Notes under the pieces: generated by a model
The model's database searches: none
Seen by the model: only the letters and a program-made list of their open reading frames with translations
What the model was told of the DNA's origin: nothing
Virus record (IMG/VR): IMGVR_UViG_3300021962_000474
Location: 1 to 29,064 of that record
Length of the DNA stretch: 29,064 nucleotides
Direction: 5' to 3' (one strand)
Source: a virus
Part shown: in pieces, positions 28,969-29,064 of the stretch
How the letters are laid out: the number at the start of each line of letters is the position of its first letter
Numbering within the stretch: the stretch's first letter is position 1
Translations under genes and position numbers: made by a program

Positions 28969-29064
28969 TCTCTGGTACTGTCCTGAAATGAAACAATGGC
29001 GTTGGACTTTAACTGATAATACACGTCCTATTTGTAAACAAGAATCGGGACAACAACCTCATCT
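28958..29064 (+). CDS. Hypothetical protein, 3' truncated by window edge
   Basis: The first 35 codons of a gene whose start overlaps the previous one. The visible sequence (MKINLWYCPEMKQWRWTLTD, then ICKQESGQQPHL) is rich in Trp with two cysteines and open to the window end. I believe similar short proteins occur in other cyanophages; the function is unknown. Confidence 0.65.
   Translation, partial: MKINLWYCPEMKQWRWTLTDNTRPICKQESGQQPH

Noticed and set aside
1-29064. CRISPR array, insertion sequence or integrase attachment site
   Set aside because: No regular direct-repeat/spacer pattern, transposase or integrase was seen; the only mobile genes are the homing-endonuclease-like ORFs.

Overview
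The window is a piece of a T4-like cyanomyovirus genome (a contractile-tailed phage of marine Synechococcus or Prochlorococcus). It combines T4 core genes (gp33, gp59, gp32, gp53, gp48, gp4, a gp54-like protein, gp26/gp51-like proteins and a tail hub) with host-derived auxiliary genes typical of cyanophages: psbD, glutaredoxin, speD, thyX, phoH and a CP12-like gene. DNA is AT-rich, genes are packed with ATGA or TAATG overlaps, and most run on the + strand. Names rest on motif and context recognition only; no database search was possible.

Layout. Positions 1-691 hold the last 217 codons of psbD and its terminator. 692-3575 is a run of small cyanophage hypotheticals plus glutaredoxin and SAM decarboxylase. 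3605-4474 is a regulatory and peptide island: a sigma70-type promoter, two sequences resembling the glutamine-sensing RNA motifs of cyanobacteria and marine phages (the first apparently split by a 68-codon ORF), four tiny overlapping ORFs with YRG motifs, and a terminator whose loop carries the -35 box of the next promoter. 4506-9326 is the nucleotide-metabolism and replication block (ThyX, FmdB-like, PhoH, RecB-like exonuclease, gp33, gp59, DUF1825-like, gp32). 9327-9420 holds a terminator and a T4-type late promoter inside a 12-bp inverted repeat, followed by a GIY-YIG-like homing endonuclease.

10015-13434 is the only minus-strand block (gp53, gp48, a 129-aa conserved protein, gp4), bounded at both ends by homing-endonuclease-like genes. 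13479-27831 is a long + strand tail/baseplate operon: gp54-like protein, gp26-like protein, gp51-like protein, two paralogous tape-measure-like proteins (the second with lysozyme and M23 peptidase domains), a gp27-like hub protein, a CP12-like protein, a large hub/fibre protein, a beta-helical spike-like protein and fibre or structural proteins. 27815-29064 returns to small early-type genes with a strong promoter and two tRNA genes, Leu(UAA) and Thr(UGU).

The most interesting signals are: (1) a complete -1 ribosomal frameshift signal (T_TTT_TTC, 6-nt spacer, stem-loop) at the end of the gp26-like gene that would fuse it to the gp51-like frame just before the tape-measure-like genes, as in the G/GT tail chaperones of lambda-like phages; (2) the tandem glutamine-riboswitch-like elements, one housing an ORF in its P2 loop; (3) a promoter built into a terminator; (4) a conserved palindromic intergenic element present twice, 20.7 kb apart, each time just before a start codon.
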